Assembly: GCF_004000255.1 (NCBI RefSeq)
Contig: NZ_RCIQ01000007.1
Span: 62,001-126,000, forward strand
Direction of reading: 5' to 3'
Length of the DNA stretch: 64,000 nt
Origin: Nioella ostreopsis
Lineage (GTDB): Bacteria > Pseudomonadota > Alphaproteobacteria > Rhodobacterales > Rhodobacteraceae
This document shows, piece after piece, positions 7,841 to 16,890 of the stretch (position 1 is its first letter; each line of letters begins with the position of its first letter). The notes below the pieces were generated by a model. The model was given only the letters and a program-made list of their open reading frames with translations, was not told the DNA's origin and ran no database searches. Position numbers and translations under genes: made by a program.

Positions 7841-7989
7841 GCGCGAAAGCCTAGACCAAGCCACGGATGAGTTAAAGTATTGTTCACGGTCCGTTCGCAA
7901 GAGTTTTCTGGCAGGTCTTGCGCCGATTGGCATCGTCGCGGCGCGGGCGCGCTCTTCACCCGCCCCTTGCGGGGCAGCCTCATCGCACG

Positions 7990-8040
7990 CTTGGGGGCCA
8001 GCCCCCAAACCCCCGAGGTATTTTTGCTAAGATGAAGGGG
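7990..8040. repeat. GC-rich interspersed element, copy A
   Basis: A GGGGGCCAGCCCCC hairpin core is followed by ACCCCCGAGGTATTTTTG and an AAGATGAAG box. A second copy with the same order of blocks lies at 23093-23148. The element ends 43 bases before the alpha-hydroxyacid oxidase gene. Confidence 0.6.
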
Positions 8041-8082
8041 AACGGGCTGGACAGAGGCAGCCTGGCCGGGTTTGGTCGGAGC

Positions 8083-9228
8083 ATGGATCTGGACCAGACA
8101 TATCCGGCGATCTCCGACCTCAAGGCGCGGGCACGGCGGCGGGTGCCGCATTTCGTCTGGGAGTTTTTCGATTCCGCCACGGGCACGGAGTCGGTCCTGC
8201 CGCGCAATCGGGCGGCGCTGGATCGGGTCTTGTTTCATCCTGCGATCCTGACAGGGGAGTTCACGCCCGATCTGTCCTGCACGCTGATGGGCCGCGACTA
8301 CGCCGTGCCCTTCGGCATCGCGCCTGTGGGGATGTCGGGGGTGATCTGGCCGGATGCGGAGCGGCGGCTGGCGCGGTTTGCCGGGTCCGTGGGGGTGCCC
8401 TATGGGCTCTCCACCGTGGCCAGCCAGACGCCGGAAACCGTGGGGCCGGAGGCAGGCGGCATGGGGTGGTTCCAGCTTTATCCGCCGCGCGCGCCGGAGG
8501 TGTTTGACGACATGCTGGCGCGGGCCTGGGACTCAGGGTTTCAGACGTTGGTTCTGACGGCGGATGTGCCGGTGGCCTCGCGGCGGGAACGGCAGACACG
8601 CGGCGGGCTGACCAACCCGCCCCGGCTTACGCCTCGCCTTGTGGCGCAGGTGGCGCAGTGCCCAAGCTGGGCCATGGGGATGCTGAAAACCGGCATGCCG
8701 CGGATGCGGACGCTGGATCGCTATGCCGAGCAGAAGACGAGCCTGCCCCAGACCGCGCATGTGGGCTATCTGATCCGCACCTCGCCCGACTGGGACTATC
8801 TGGCCCGCCTGAGGGATCGCTGGAAGGGAAAGCTGGTGGTCAAGGGGGTGATGGAAGCGAGCCCGGTCGAGCGGCTGGAGGCTTCCGGGGTCGATGCAAT
8901 CTGGGTGTCCAACCATGCGGGCCGCCAGTTTGACGGGGCGCGCGCCAGCATCGACGCGCTGCCGGAAATCCGCGCCGCGACCCGCCTGCCGCTGATCTTC
9001 GACAGCGGCATTGAGGGCGGGCTCGACATCATGCGCGCGCTGGCGCTTGGCGCGGATTTCGTGATGCTGGGGCGGGCCTGGCACTATGCTTTGGCGGCTT
9101 TGGGAGAGGCCGGGCCACCGCATCTGCACGAGCTGCTGGTGAAGGACATGATCTCTTGCATGGGGCAGATCGGGGCACGGTGCCTCTCGGACCTTCCCGG
9201 ACGGCTGGTAGTGCCTCCGCATGACTAG
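8083..9228 (+). CDS. FMN-dependent alpha-hydroxyacid oxidase / L-lactate dehydrogenase
   Basis: This 381-residue protein spans the FMN-dependent alpha-hydroxyacid dehydrogenase barrel (LldD, glycolate oxidase, mandelate dehydrogenase family). FGIAPVGMSG, FQLY (130-133), LTADVPV and the active-site block SNHAGRQFDG (catalytic His278, Arg281) are visible, and DSGIEGGLDIMRAL binds FMN phosphate. The usual SNHGGRQ has Ala for the first Gly here. The likely reaction is oxidation of a 2-hydroxyacid such as L-lactate to the 2-keto acid. The start at 8083 has a GGAG site. Pyruvate carboxylase follows, so lactate-derived pyruvate could feed it, but that link is inference. Confidence 0.88.
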   Translation: MDLDQTYPAISDLKARARRRVPHFVWEFFDSATGTESVLPRNRAALDRVLFHPAILTGEFTPDLSCTLMGRDYAVPFGIAPVGMSGVIWPDAERRLARFAGSVGVPYGLSTVASQTPETVGPEAGGMGWFQLYPPRAPEVFDDMLARAWDSGFQTLVLTADVPVASRRERQTRGGLTNPPRLTPRLVAQVAQCPSWAMGMLKTGMPRMRTLDRYAEQKTSLPQTAHVGYLIRTSPDWDYLARLRDRWKGKLVVKGVMEASPVERLEASGVDAIWVSNHAGRQFDGARASIDALPEIRAATRLPLIFDSGIEGGLDIMRALALGADFVMLGRAWHYALAALGEAGPPHLHELLVKDMISCMGQIGARCLSDLPGRLVVPPHD

Positions 9229-9231
9229 GAG

Positions 9232-9246
9232 TGTTCAGCGCTAACA
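9232..9246. promoter_or_regulatory. candidate LacI-type operator, distal half-pair
   Basis: TGTTCAGCGCTAACA is the LacI-type palindrome TGTTAGCGCTAACA with one inserted base. It lies about 130 bp before a second copy at 9374, with AGCGCTAACAG repeated in inverted orientation. Confidence 0.4.
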
Positions 9247-9365
9247 GGTCGATCACGCCGCGCAACAGGTCGTTTCCCGCGCGGGATTCGCAATTTTCAT
9301 TGCTAGGGTCGACCTCGAACCGCGGCTTGCAGCCGTATGACACATATGTGCAACCTGCTGAAAAA

Positions 9366-9387
9366 TATAAAACTGTTAGCGCTATCG
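9366..9387 (+). promoter_or_regulatory. pyc promoter -10 with overlapping LacI-type operator
   Basis: TATAAA at 9366-9371 fits a -10 element, and TGTTAGCGCTATCG at 9374-9387 matches 12 of 14 positions of a LacI-family palindrome. This places a repressor over the transcription start. No clear -35 was found. Confidence 0.45.
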
Positions 9388-9477
9388 CCGCTCTTGCAAC
9401 ATTTCAGCAACAATTATGTTGGCAGCGCAGCAATTTCTGCCTAACGTCCGCGCCATCCGGAACAGAGGGGAATGTTC

Positions 9478-12400
9478 ATGGCCGACTTCAAGAAGATCCT
9501 GATTGCCAATCGGGGTGAAATCGCGATCCGAGTCATGCGTGCCGCCAATGAGCTTGGCAAGCGCACCGTGGCGATCTACGCCGAGGAGGACAAGCTCAGC
9601 CTGCACCGGTTCAAGGCGGATGAGGCCTACAAGATCGGTGAGGGTCTGTGGCCGGTTGCAGCTTACCTGTCCATCGACGAGATCATCCGCGTCGCCAAGG
9701 AATGCGGCGCTGACGCGATCCATCCGGGCTATGGCCTGCTGTCGGAAAACCCCGATTTCGTGGACGCCTGCGCAGCGAACGGGATCACCTTTATCGGCCC
9801 CAAGGCCGAAACCATGCGCGCGCTTGGTGACAAGGCCAGCGCCCGGCGCGTGGCGATCGAGGCGGGGGTTCCGGTCATCCCCGCGACCGAGGTTTTGGGC
9901 GACGACATGGATGCGATCCGGGCCGAGGCGGAGGCCGTCGGCTATCCGCTGATGCTGAAGGCGTCCTGGGGCGGCGGCGGGCGTGGGATGCGTCCGATCC
10001 ATGGCCCCGAGGAGCTGGAAGAGAAGGTGCGCGAGGGCCGGCGCGAGGCCGAGGCCGCCTTTGGCAATGGCGAGGGCTATCTTGAGAAGATGATCACCCG
10101 CGCCCGCCATGTGGAGGTGCAGATCCTGGGCGACAAGCACGGCAACATCTACCACCTCTACGAACGCGACTGTTCCGTGCAGCGGCGTAACCAGAAGGTG
10201 GTGGAACGCGCGCCTGCGCCCTATCTGAGCCAGACTCAGCGCGAGGAGATCTGTCTGCTCGGCAAGAAGATCTGCGAGCATGTGAACTACGAATGCGCAG
10301 GCACGGTCGAGTTCCTGATGGATATGGACTCGGGGCGCTTCTACTTCATCGAGGTGAACCCCCGCGTGCAGGTGGAACATACCGTCACCGAGGAGGTGAC
10401 CGGCATCGACATCGTGCGCGCCCAGATCCTGATCGCCGAGGGCAAGAGCCTCGTCGAGGCCACGGGCACCGCCAGCCAGTATGACGTGAAGCTCGACGGC
10501 CACGCGATCCAGTGCCGGGTGACGACCGAGGATCCCACCAACAACTTCATCCCCGATTATGGCCGCATCACCGCATATCGCGGCGCGACCGGCATGGGCA
10601 TCCGCCTCGATGGCGGCACCGCCTATTCGGGCGCGGTGATCACGCGGTACTACGACTCGCTGCTGGAAAAGGTCACGGCCTGGGCGCCGACGCCCGAGGC
10701 TGCGATCGCGCGGATGGACCGGGCGCTGCGCGAGTTCCGCATTCGCGGGGTCAGCACGAACATCGCCTTTGTGGAAAACCTGCTAAAGCACCCCACGTTC
10801 CTGAATTACCAGTACACCACCAAATTCATCGACGAAACGCCGGAGCTGTTTGATTTCCGCCCCAAGCGCGACCGCGCGACGCGGATCCTGACCTATATCG
10901 CCGATATCACCGTGAACGGGCATCCCGAGACCGAGGGCCGCGCCAAGCCCAAGGCGGACCTGAAACCGGCGAAGGCCCCTGCCCCCAAGACCGCGCCCGC
11001 GCCGGGCACCAAGACGCTGCTGGATGAAAAAGGCCCGCAGGCGGTCGCGGACTGGATGGCGGCGCAGAAACAGCTGCTGATCACCGACACCACCATGCGC
11101 GACGGGCACCAGTCGCTGCTGGCAACCCGGATGCGGTCCATCGACATGATCAAGGCCGCGCCCGCCTATGCGGTGAACCTGCCGCAGCTCTTCAGCGTCG
11201 AATGCTGGGGCGGCGCGACTTTCGACGTGGCTTATCGCTTCCTGCAGGAATGTCCGTGGCAGCGCCTGCGCGATCTGCGCAAGGCCATGCCCAACATCAT
11301 GACACAGATGCTGCTGCGCGCCTCGAACGGGGTGGGATATACGAATTATCCCGACAACGTGGTGCAGTCGTTTGTTGCGCAGGCGGCGGAAACCGGCGTC
11401 GATGTCTTCCGCGTGTTCGACAGCCTCAACTGGGTCGAGAATATGCGCGTGGCGATGGATGCGGTCGTCGAAAGCGGCAAGGTCTGCGAAGGCACGATCT
11501 GCTATACCGGCGACATCCTGAACCCGGATCGGGCGAAGTATGACCTGGAATATTACGTCAACATGGGCAAGGAGTTGCGCGACGCGGGTGCGCATATCCT
11601 GGGGCTCAAGGACATGGCGGGGCTGCTGAAGCCAGCTTCCGCCAAGATCCTGATCAAGGCCCTGAAGGAAGAGGTGGGCCTGCCCATCCACTTCCACACG
11701 CACGACACGGCGGGGATTGCCTCTGCCACCATCCTCGCGGCCTCTGACGCGGGCGTCGATGCGGTCGATTGCGCGATGGACAGCTTTTCCGGCAACACCA
11801 GCCAAGCGACGCTTGGCACGGTGGTCGAGGCGTTGAAGCATACGGACCGGGACACCGGGCTCGACATCAAGGCGATCCGCGAGATCTCGGACTACTTCGA
11901 GGCGGTGCGCGGGCAATATGCGGCGTTCGAGAGCGGCCTGCAGGCCCCGGCCTCCGAGGTCTACCTGCATGAAATGCCCGGCGGCCAGTTCACCAACCTC
12001 AAGGCACAGGCGCGCAGCCTCGGGCTTGAGGAACGCTGGCACGAGGTGGCGCAGATGTATGCCGATGTGAACCAGATGTTCGGCGACATCGTGAAGGTCA
12101 CGCCGTCCTCCAAGGTGGTGGGCGACATGGCACTGATGATGGTGAGCCAGGGTTTGACCCGCGCGCAGGTGGAAGACCCCAAGTCCGATGTGGCCTTCCC
12201 CGACTCTGTCATCGACATGATGCGCGGTAATCTGGGCCAGCCCCCGGGCGGTTTCCCCGAAACGATCCTGAAGAAGGCGCTGAAGGACGAAAAGCCCAAC
12301 ACCGAACGCCCCGGCAAGCACCTGCCGCCCGTAGATCTGGAAGCCACCCGCGCCGAGGTGATCGCCAAGGTGGGCGAGCCGGTGGATAACGAGGACCTCA

Positions 12401-12915
12401 ACGGCTACCTCATGTATCCCAAGGTCTTCACCGATTACCGCGCCCGGCACGCCGAATATGGCCCGGTGCGCACCCTGCCCACGCGGACCTTCTTCTACGG
12501 CATGCAGCCGGGGGAGGAGATTGAGGCCGAGATCGACCCAGGCAAGACGCTTGTGGTTCAGCTGCAGGCCGTGGGCGAGACCAACGAGGATGGCGAGGTC
12601 AAGGTCTTCTTCGAACTGAACGGTCAGCCCCGCACCGTGCGCGTGCCCAACCGCAAGGCGCAGGCCACGACCGCCAAGCGCCCGAAGGCCGAGCTTGGCA
12701 ACCCCAACCACGTGGGCGCACCAATGCCCGGCGTTGTGGCCAGCGTCGCGGTTCAGCCCGGCCAGAAGGTGAAACAGGGCGACATGCTGCTGACCATCGA
12801 GGCGATGAAGATGGAAACCGGCATCCATGCCGACCGCGACGCCGTGGTCGAGGCCGTCCATGTGACCCCCGGCGGCCAGATCGACGCCAAGGATCTGCTG
12901 GTCGAATTGGAGTAG
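9478..12915 (+). CDS. pyc: pyruvate carboxylase
   Basis: This 1145-residue single-chain enzyme carboxylates pyruvate to oxaloacetate with biotin and ATP, the main anaplerotic step. Domain order is biotin carboxylase (about 1-450, starting ILIANRGEIAIRV, with FIEVNPRVQVEHTVTEE), carboxyltransferase (from about 535, TDTTMRDGHQSLLATRMR, with the metal-site DTAGIA block), and a C-terminal biotinyl domain with EAMKMET (biotinyl-Lys1111). The length matches the alpha4-type enzyme. The start at 9478 is preferred over the ATG six bases earlier because AGAGGGG is then correctly spaced. LacI-type sites upstream suggest carbon-source control. Confidence 0.97.
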   Translation: MADFKKILIANRGEIAIRVMRAANELGKRTVAIYAEEDKLSLHRFKADEAYKIGEGLWPVAAYLSIDEIIRVAKECGADAIHPGYGLLSENPDFVDACAANGITFIGPKAETMRALGDKASARRVAIEAGVPVIPATEVLGDDMDAIRAEAEAVGYPLMLKASWGGGGRGMRPIHGPEELEEKVREGRREAEAAFGNGEGYLEKMITRARHVEVQILGDKHGNIYHLYERDCSVQRRNQKVVERAPAPYLSQTQREEICLLGKKICEHVNYECAGTVEFLMDMDSGRFYFIEVNPRVQVEHTVTEEVTGIDIVRAQILIAEGKSLVEATGTASQYDVKLDGHAIQCRVTTEDPTNNFIPDYGRITAYRGATGMGIRLDGGTAYSGAVITRYYDSLLEKVTAWAPTPEAAIARMDRALREFRIRGVSTNIAFVENLLKHPTFLNYQYTTKFIDETPELFDFRPKRDRATRILTYIADITVNGHPETEGRAKPKADLKPAKAPAPKTAPAPGTKTLLDEKGPQAVADWMAAQKQLLITDTTMRDGHQSLLATRMRSIDMIKAAPAYAVNLPQLFSVECWGGATFDVAYRFLQECPWQRLRDLRKAMPNIMTQMLLRASNGVGYTNYPDNVVQSFVAQAAETGVDVFRVFDSLNWVENMRVAMDAVVESGKVCEGTICYTGDILNPDRAKYDLEYYVNMGKELRDAGAHILGLKDMAGLLKPASAKILIKALKEEVGLPIHFHTHDTAGIASATILAASDAGVDAVDCAMDSFSGNTSQATLGTVVEALKHTDRDTGLDIKAIREISDYFEAVRGQYAAFESGLQAPASEVYLHEMPGGQFTNLKAQARSLGLEERWHEVAQMYADVNQMFGDIVKVTPSSKVVGDMALMMVSQGLTRAQVEDPKSDVAFPDSVIDMMRGNLGQPPGGFPETILKKALKDEKPNTERPGKHLPPVDLEATRAEVIAKVGEPVDNEDLNGYLMYPKVFTDYRARHAEYGPVRTLPTRTFFYGMQPGEEIEAEIDPGKTLVVQLQAVGETNEDGEVKVFFELNGQPRTVRVPNRKAQATTAKRPKAELGNPNHVGAPMPGVVASVAVQPGQKVKQGDMLLTIEAMKMETGIHADRDAVVEAVHVTPGGQIDAKDLLVELE

Positions 12916-12920
12916 GATAA

Positions 12921-12949
12921 AAAGGGCGCCCGACATTGCGGCGCCCTTT
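12921..12949 (+). terminator. intrinsic terminator of pyc
   Basis: A 10-bp perfect stem (AAAGGGCGCC with GGCGCCCTTT) around a 9-base loop starts 6 bases after the pyc stop. Its symmetry would allow it to work in both directions. Confidence 0.88.
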
Positions 12950-13018
12950 CTCCGTCCATTTTTCTTCACTTTTTATTGATACGTTGCCCGTCATTCGCGC
13001 AGTGACGAGGTAATGAAC

Positions 13019-13735
13019 ATGACCCTGAGAACCGAATTCTGGTACGACGAAAGCGGTGCCGTGACAGTCGACATGACCGTACTGGCTGCCGGTGTTGTCG
13101 GCCTTGGCATTGCAACGATGTCCGTGGTGAGCAGCGGCGTCGAAGACCTGTCCGGCGACATCAACGCCGAGCTGTCCTCCAACAGCTGGAACCTGTTCGG
13201 CAATGGCCGTGTGTCGGTCGGGTCTTTCGATTTCTCTGGCGGCAATGCCGCCGGCTGGCTTGGCGGATCGGTTCGAAATATGGGCGGTGAACTGGGTGAA
13301 TTGCTGGTGCTTGGCCCCGGGGAGGTCACGGGTTTCCTCGTGGAAGTCGCCGAGGGGGCCCGTAACGCTGTCATGGAATTCGATCTGGTTGCGGGCGACA
13401 GCCTCGACAACAGCGCCCAATGGGGCACCGACACCGCGACGATCTCGCTTAACGGCGTACCGGTTGCCGTGGCGCTGGCCAGTGGCAACAGCATGACATT
13501 CGACATCCCGCAGCTTGACGGCACGACGGTCGAGGCGACGGTGGAGGTCGCGGAGGTCGCTCTTGGCGGCAATGGCGGCTGGAACGATTCCGTGGCATCC
13601 GTGCGCGTGACCGTGGCCGAACCGACATCGGATATCCAGTTTGAGCTTCAGTCCAATGCCAACCAGGGCATCGGCGATGAATTCTGGGGGCTGGACAATT
13701 TCGACGCCTCCACCACCGGCGGTCCCGGATTCTGA
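13019..13735 (+). CDS. type IVb pilin-like exported protein with beta-rich domain
   Basis: The N terminus (WYDESGAVTVDMTVLAAGVV, then GLGIATMSVV) resembles Flp/TadE-type class III prepilins: a short charged leader, Gly-Ala junction, Asp at position +5 instead of the usual Glu, then a hydrophobic helix. The remaining 190 residues are Gly-, Asn- and Asp-rich and look like a beta-sandwich, far longer than a Flp pilin of about 50 residues. It could be a minor pilin or tip protein processed by a prepilin peptidase. No tad genes lie nearby. The start at 13019 has GAGG 8 bases upstream; an in-frame ATG lies at 13013. Function is not established. Confidence 0.7.
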   Translation: MTLRTEFWYDESGAVTVDMTVLAAGVVGLGIATMSVVSSGVEDLSGDINAELSSNSWNLFGNGRVSVGSFDFSGGNAAGWLGGSVRNMGGELGELLVLGPGEVTGFLVEVAEGARNAVMEFDLVAGDSLDNSAQWGTDTATISLNGVPVAVALASGNSMTFDIPQLDGTTVEATVEVAEVALGGNGGWNDSVASVRVTVAEPTSDIQFELQSNANQGIGDEFWGLDNFDASTTGGPGF

Positions 13736-13889
13736 TCGGGCGACCTGACCTGCCCCCCACGGACACCACATCTGCCTGAAAGGCATCTGGCCGACTTTAC
13801 AATAAAGGCCACAGCTTGGGTGGATTGAGCTTGGTGGCCGCGCCCTTGCATGCAAGACTTCGACCCTGTCACATTGCAGGAGCGCGCTT

Positions 13890-14525
13890 TTGTTCACCCC
13901 GGACCAAGTCCTTGATTTCTGGTTTCCCGAAACGGGCCACGAGACGAACCCGGAATCCCATTCCGCCTTCTGGAATGAACGGATGCAGGGCGGCATGGAT
14001 GAGGTCATCATCCGCGACTTCGCAGATCTGACGCTGGCCGCCGCGCGCGGCGAACTGGATCATTGGGCAGACACCCGACGCGGGCGGCTGGCGCTGCTTA
14101 TCGCGCTCGATCAGTTTCCCCGTTCGCTCTGGCGGGATACGCCCGCCGCTTACGGGCAGGATATCAAGGCCGCGCGATTGGCGCTGGACGGCATCGCCAA
14201 TGGCGATTTCGACGGGCTCGCCCCGTGGGAGCAGGCGTTTTTCGTGATCTCCATTTCCCATTGCGAAGGCCCCGACCACCTGCAACGCATGGACCTGCTG
14301 GACGATCTGATCGAACGAATCATCCTCAAGCTGCCGGAACCGATTGCCGGGATGGGCGACGCGTTCCGCGCCCAGAACAAGACGGTGCGCGGCGTGCTGG
14401 AGCGGTTCGGCCGCCACCCGCATCGCAACCCGATCCTTGGGCGCCCCTCGACGCCGGATGAGGAGGCCTATATCGCCACCGGCGATTTCCCCCACGTGCG
14501 CAAGGTCGAAACCGGGGCGGACTGA
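13890..14525 (+). CDS. DUF924 family protein
   Basis: This 211-residue protein carries the DUF924 hallmarks: DVLDFWF-like opening (QVLDFWFPETGHE), FWNERM, LALLIALDQFPRSLWRDT, and a C-terminal RFGRHPHRNPILGR block. DUF924 proteins are cytosolic, TPR-like in fold and of unknown function. The start is TTG with GCAGGAG 7 bases upstream; there is no better ATG. It is followed within 80 bases by a phosphoesterase and may form a loose operon with it. Confidence 0.88.
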   Translation: MFTPDQVLDFWFPETGHETNPESHSAFWNERMQGGMDEVIIRDFADLTLAAARGELDHWADTRRGRLALLIALDQFPRSLWRDTPAAYGQDIKAARLALDGIANGDFDGLAPWEQAFFVISISHCEGPDHLQRMDLLDDLIERIILKLPEPIAGMGDAFRAQNKTVRGVLERFGRHPHRNPILGRPSTPDEEAYIATGDFPHVRKVETGAD

Positions 14526-14603
14526 CGCCACGACAGGCGCATTTGTGCTTGCGCACCGGTGCCGGGGACGCTGCTATCGACGCCAAAACGCGCGGAGCAT
14601 CCC

Positions 14604-15398
14604 ATGGCCAAGATCCTCGTCATGACAGACCTGCATATCACGCCGGAAGGCGAGACCATCATTGGCCTCGACCCCGGCGCGCGTCTGTCGGCGGGGCTGG
14701 CCCATGCCGCCCGGACTCACCCGGATGCGGAGCGGATCGTCATGATGGGGGACCTGACCCATCACGGCGCGCAACAGGAATACGCGCGACTGAAAACGCT
14801 ATTGGCGGACCTGCCCTGGCCCATCACTTTGATGATCGGCAATCATGACACGCGCACGGGGTTCCGCGCGGCCTTTCCGGACGCGCCGACCGATGCGGAT
14901 GGATTTGTCCAAAGCGCGATTGATCTGGGCGACATCAGGCTGATCTGCCTCGACACCCATGAAACGGACCCAGCAGTGCAGCATTCCGGCCTGCTCTGCC
15001 CTGCCCGGCTGGCCTGGCTTGTCCGGGAACTGGAGGCGGACACGAAACCCTGCCTCATTTTCCTGCATCATCCGCCCTTCGACACCGGGTTTTCGGGCAT
15101 GGATCACATCGGCCTGATGAACGCGGCAGAACTGCGGGGGATGTTGACCGCCTATCCACAGGTCAAGCATGTCTTCGCCGGGCACATTCATCGCACGATC
15201 ACCGCCTCCATCGACGGCCTGCCGATCACCGTTTTCAAAAGCCCCTGCCATCAAATGCCCATGATTCTGGGTCAGGAAGGCAGCGGTCATTCGGTGGACG
15301 AACCGGGGGCTTATGGCATCATCCTGACGGACGGGGACAATGTGGTGGTGCATTTCGAAGACTTCACTCTACCTTTTCAGGTGGTGGGGCACTACTGA
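14604..15398 (+). CDS. calcineurin-like metallophosphoesterase (CpdA/class III PDE type)
   Basis: All metal-binding motifs are present in order in 264 residues: DLH near residue 9, MGDLTHHG, GNHD, HHPPFDTG and GHIHR. This matches the class III cyclic nucleotide phosphodiesterase/GpdQ group, which hydrolyses cyclic nucleotides or phosphodiesters at a dinuclear metal centre. The substrate cannot be fixed from sequence. The start at 14604 is preceded by GCGGAGC. The downstream MAPEG gene starts 15 bases later. Confidence 0.88.
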   Translation: MAKILVMTDLHITPEGETIIGLDPGARLSAGLAHAARTHPDAERIVMMGDLTHHGAQQEYARLKTLLADLPWPITLMIGNHDTRTGFRAAFPDAPTDADGFVQSAIDLGDIRLICLDTHETDPAVQHSGLLCPARLAWLVRELEADTKPCLIFLHHPPFDTGFSGMDHIGLMNAAELRGMLTAYPQVKHVFAGHIHRTITASIDGLPITVFKSPCHQMPMILGQEGSGHSVDEPGAYGIILTDGDNVVVHFEDFTLPFQVVGHY

Positions 15399-15413
15399 CG
15401 GAAGGGACGGGAT

Positions 15414-15800
15414 ATGGATATGATTGCGCCGCTTTATGCAGGGCTTTTGGGCCTGCTGTTTCTTCACCTCAGCATCCGGGTGATCAGCCTCAGGCGTCAC
15501 CACAAGGTGTCGGTCGGGGATGGCGGGGAAAAGGCCCTGTCAAAGGCCATGCGGGTGCAGGCCAATTGCGTGGAATATGCCTCGATCGGGCTGATTCTTC
15601 TGTTCGGCGCAGAGCTTCAGGGCGCGCCCACATGGGCTGTTCACGGGCTTGGGGTGACGCTGCTTCTTGGCCGGGTGCTGCACGCATTCGGCTTCGGCTC
15701 CACCCCGCAGATCGTGCCCGCGCGCGTCTGGGGCATGGCGCTGACTCTTGGCATGATCCTGATCGCGAGCCTGTCCAATATCATCCGCGCGGTGATCTGA
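15414..15800 (+). CDS. MAPEG family membrane protein
   Basis: This 128-residue protein has four hydrophobic segments and the MAPEG/YecN pattern (RVISLRRHHKVSVGDGG, then RVQANCVEYASIGLILL, where the N-x-x-E-Y core is typical). MAPEG proteins are glutathione-dependent membrane enzymes in eukaryotes; the bacterial YecN group has no established role. It probably shares a transcript with the phosphoesterase upstream. Confidence 0.88.
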   Translation: MDMIAPLYAGLLGLLFLHLSIRVISLRRHHKVSVGDGGEKALSKAMRVQANCVEYASIGLILLFGAELQGAPTWAVHGLGVTLLLGRVLHAFGFGSTPQIVPARVWGMALTLGMILIASLSNIIRAVI

Positions 15801-15879
15801 GCGCGTCCGAAAGGACACTGGCAGGCACGCCGCCGATCTGCGATGCTGCACAAGGCAACTACCCGCAGAGACCGACCCC

Positions 15880-16830
15880 TTGGCGACGATCCTGACCATC
15901 ACCCTGCCCATCTACCTGCTGATCGGGCTTGGCTTCCTGTCCGTTCGCACCGGATATTTCGCCGGGTCCGATATCAAGGCCATTGGCACGTTCGTAGTGC
16001 GTTTCGCCCTGCCCGCGCTGATCTTTCTGGCCGTGGGCACCGCGACCCCGTCGGAAACGCTGCACTGGGGGCTGTTCGCGGCCTACCTGTCGGCCTCGCT
16101 GGCGCTGTTCGCGGTCTGCATCCTTGTGGGGCGCCTCGTTTTCCGGGCGCGCTGGTCGATGCTGGGGGTGGTGGGGCTTGGCATGGTGGGCTCCAACTCG
16201 GCCTTCGTCGGGTTTCCGCTGCTGTCGATCCTCTACCCTGACCTTGCCGTGACGATCTTCGCCACCGTGATGCTGCTGGAAAACGTGATCCTGATTCCGC
16301 TGGCTCTGGCTGTGGCGGATGCGGGAGAGCGCAGTGCAAGCACACCGTTGCAGGGGTTTCTCAAGGGCCTCAAGGGGCTGATCAAAAATCCGCTGGTCCT
16401 GTCGATCATCGTCGCGCTGGCCTATTCCCTGTCCGGTCTGACCCTGCCAGAACCGATCCTGCGCCCGATCGAGATGCTGCGCCCGATTGCCTCGCCCATT
16501 GCGCTGTTTGCCGTGGGTGGCACCGTTGCCGCCGCAACGCTTGCCAGTGCCCGCGACATGGCCGCGCCGATGGGGGTGATCCTGGTGGGCAAGCTTGTCC
16601 TTCACCCGCTGTTCTTCCTAATCGCCACGATGCTGCTGCCCGCCCTGCCCCCGGACATTCGCCATGCCGGCCTGATCAACGCGGCCTGTCCGATGCTGTC
16701 TATCTTCCCGCTGATCGCCATGGCCTATGGGCGTGAATTGCTGGCCTCGACCGCGCTGATGGTCACCACGGCGGCCTCTTTCGTGACGATCTCGGGCCTT
16801 TTGTGGATTATTTCTCTGGCCGCCTCCTGA
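15880..16830 (+). CDS. AEC family transporter (auxin efflux carrier-like)
   Basis: This 316-residue inner-membrane protein has about ten hydrophobic segments in two halves. IYLLIGLGFLSVRTGYF at the start and NSAFVGFPLLSILYP in the middle match the AEC family, which exports small organic anions such as malate or malonate. The start appears to be TTG at 15880, with only a weak purine stretch upstream, so the exact N terminus is uncertain. The substrate is unknown. Confidence 0.83.
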   Translation: MATILTITLPIYLLIGLGFLSVRTGYFAGSDIKAIGTFVVRFALPALIFLAVGTATPSETLHWGLFAAYLSASLALFAVCILVGRLVFRARWSMLGVVGLGMVGSNSAFVGFPLLSILYPDLAVTIFATVMLLENVILIPLALAVADAGERSASTPLQGFLKGLKGLIKNPLVLSIIVALAYSLSGLTLPEPILRPIEMLRPIASPIALFAVGGTVAAATLASARDMAAPMGVILVGKLVLHPLFFLIATMLLPALPPDIRHAGLINAACPMLSIFPLIAMAYGRELLASTALMVTTAASFVTISGLLWIISLAAS

Positions 16831-16890
16831 CCGCTTGCAGCGGGCCTGCTACAGCTTATCTGACTGCGATCTGAGCCGAGGAGTTGCCAG

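Noticed and set aside
5234-7870. An 878-codon open frame on the plus strand opposite uvrD
   Set aside because: The uvrD gene on the minus strand has all helicase motifs in order; the plus-strand frame has none and no ribosome site.
10783-12969. A 728-codon open frame antisense to pyruvate carboxylase
   Set aside because: Same shadow effect; composition is His- and Arg-rich and the real gene on the plus strand is unambiguous.
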